Part shown: in pieces, positions 63,573-64,000 of the stretch
Position numbering within the stretch: the first letter of the stretch is position 1
Layout: each line of letters begins with the position of its first letter
Assembly (NCBI RefSeq): GCF_037782385.1
Contig: NZ_JBBEXD010000002.1
Location: forward strand, 62,001 to 126,000
Origin: Ascidiimonas meishanensis
GTDB lineage: Bacteria; Bacteroidota; Bacteroidia; Flavobacteriales; Flavobacteriaceae
Direction of reading: 5' to 3'
DNA: 64,000 bases
The notes under the pieces: model-generated
The model's input: the letters and a program-made list of their open reading frames with translations, nothing else
The model's database searches: none
Told to the model about the DNA's origin: nothing
Made by a program: the position numbers and the translations under genes

Positions 63573-64000
63573 ATGGCTTTTGAATTACCAAAGTTATCTT
63601 ATGCATACGATGCACTTGAACCTCATATAGATGCCCGTACGATGGAAATACATCATTCTAAACATCACAATGGATATACAACCAAATTAAACGGAGCAAT
63701 TGAAGGCTCTAAATTGGAAGGAAAATCTATTGAAGATATATTAGACACTTTAGATATGAGTAATGGTGCGGTAAGAAATAATGGAGGAGGTTTCTACAAT
63801 CACAGACTTTTTTGGGAAGTAATGTCTCCTAATGGAGGTGGCGAGCCAACTGGAGAATTGGCAGGAGCTATTAAGGAAGCTTATGGATCTTTTGAAGGAT
63901 TTAAGGAGAAATTCTCTAGTGCTGCTGGAACACAATTTGGATCTGGCTGGGCTTGGCTTTGTGTTCATAAAGGAGGAAAAGTAGAAGTATGTAGTACACC
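63573..64000 (+). CDS. sodB: Superoxide dismutase (Fe/Mn), N-terminal part
   Basis: The first 142 codons; the gene runs off the right edge. It begins MAFELPKLSYAYDALEPHID and has metal-ligand His in EIHHSKHHNGY and NNGGGFYNHRLFW. The final Asp and His ligands (expected near DVWEHAYY) lie outside. It destroys superoxide in the cytoplasm. Metal (Fe or Mn) cannot be fixed from this part, and the symbol is therefore tentative. Confidence 0.93.
   Translation, partial: MAFELPKLSYAYDALEPHIDARTMEIHHSKHHNGYTTKLNGAIEGSKLEGKSIEDILDTLDMSNGAVRNNGGGFYNHRLFWEVMSPNGGGEPTGELAGAIKEAYGSFEGFKEKFSSAAGTQFGSGWAWLCVHKGGKVEVCST

Noticed and set aside
1..64000. CRISPR arrays, prophage and conjugative elements
   Set aside because: No regularly spaced short repeats, cas genes, integrases, terminases, portal, mob or tra genes were seen.

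Overview
The window is low-GC DNA from a member of the Bacteroidota, almost certainly a marine-type Flavobacteriaceae. This rests on the -7 boxes of the flavobacterial TAnnTTTG type, the lack of Shine-Dalgarno sequences, a GG-leader 'MKKK' RiPP precursor family, lipoproteins with short LxxC lipoboxes, an OmpA protein with thrombospondin type 3 repeats, a TonB-plug/alpha-2-macroglobulin fusion, and typical flavobacterial gene orders (DUF177-rpmF-fabH-accB-accC; addA-kbl-ompA-addB). It looks like a chromosomal segment. I see no phage, plasmid or CRISPR functions.

Layout. 1-1.4 kb: start of an ECF sigma factor and three leftward Cys-rich GG-leader peptides with no maturation enzymes in view. 1.5-6.6 kb: a hypothetical protein, a beta-lactamase-fold lipoprotein with TPRs, ankyrin and LRR proteins, and a CDP-alcohol phosphatidyltransferase. 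7-13.4 kb: an RNA-repair/ribosome-rescue island on the minus strand (two RtcB ligase paralogs, PrfH, a TPR protein and an uncharacterised small protein), with a divergent WYL regulator and an unannotated 27-codon ORF between two terminators. 13.5-15.4 kb: a decayed FAS1 gene and a TIR-bounded repeat broken by an IS110 remnant. 15.4-25.1 kb: housekeeping genes (ribE, pdxA, DUF177, rpmF, fabH, accB, accC, mtgA and others). 25.4-40 kb: the large A2M/TonB-plug protein, a prolyl oligopeptidase, asd, mscL, alr, tdk, rsmI, a uracil-DNA glycosylase and small hypotheticals. 40.2-40.9 kb: a second, inverted repeat copy next to a broken duplicate of the nearby carboxymuconolactone-decarboxylase-like gene. 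41-53.4 kb: accessory genes, including a GH18-like protein, a universal stress protein, tRNA-Ala(GGC), an SDR, MscS, an orphan eCIS-core (DUF4157) protein with a second HExxH motif, a frameshifted secreted gene and an acyl-ACP desaturase. 53.5-53.8 kb: a third, short repeat copy. 54-64 kb: an alpha/beta hydrolase, AddB-like nuclease, ompA, kbl, AddA-like helicase-nuclease and the start of a superoxide dismutase.

How genes work together: the prfH/rtcB genes and the WYL protein plausibly form an inducible system that rescues and religates cleaved RNA. The rpmF-fabH-accBC run supplies fatty-acid synthesis. The AddA and AddB proteins probably act together in double-strand-break processing although two unrelated genes separate them. 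The most unusual items are the orphan RiPP peptides with identically spaced upstream elements, the dual-RtcB/PrfH/WYL island with its micro-ORF, the eCIS-type putative toxin, and a MITE-like repeat family defined here by about 20-bp terminal inverted repeats.
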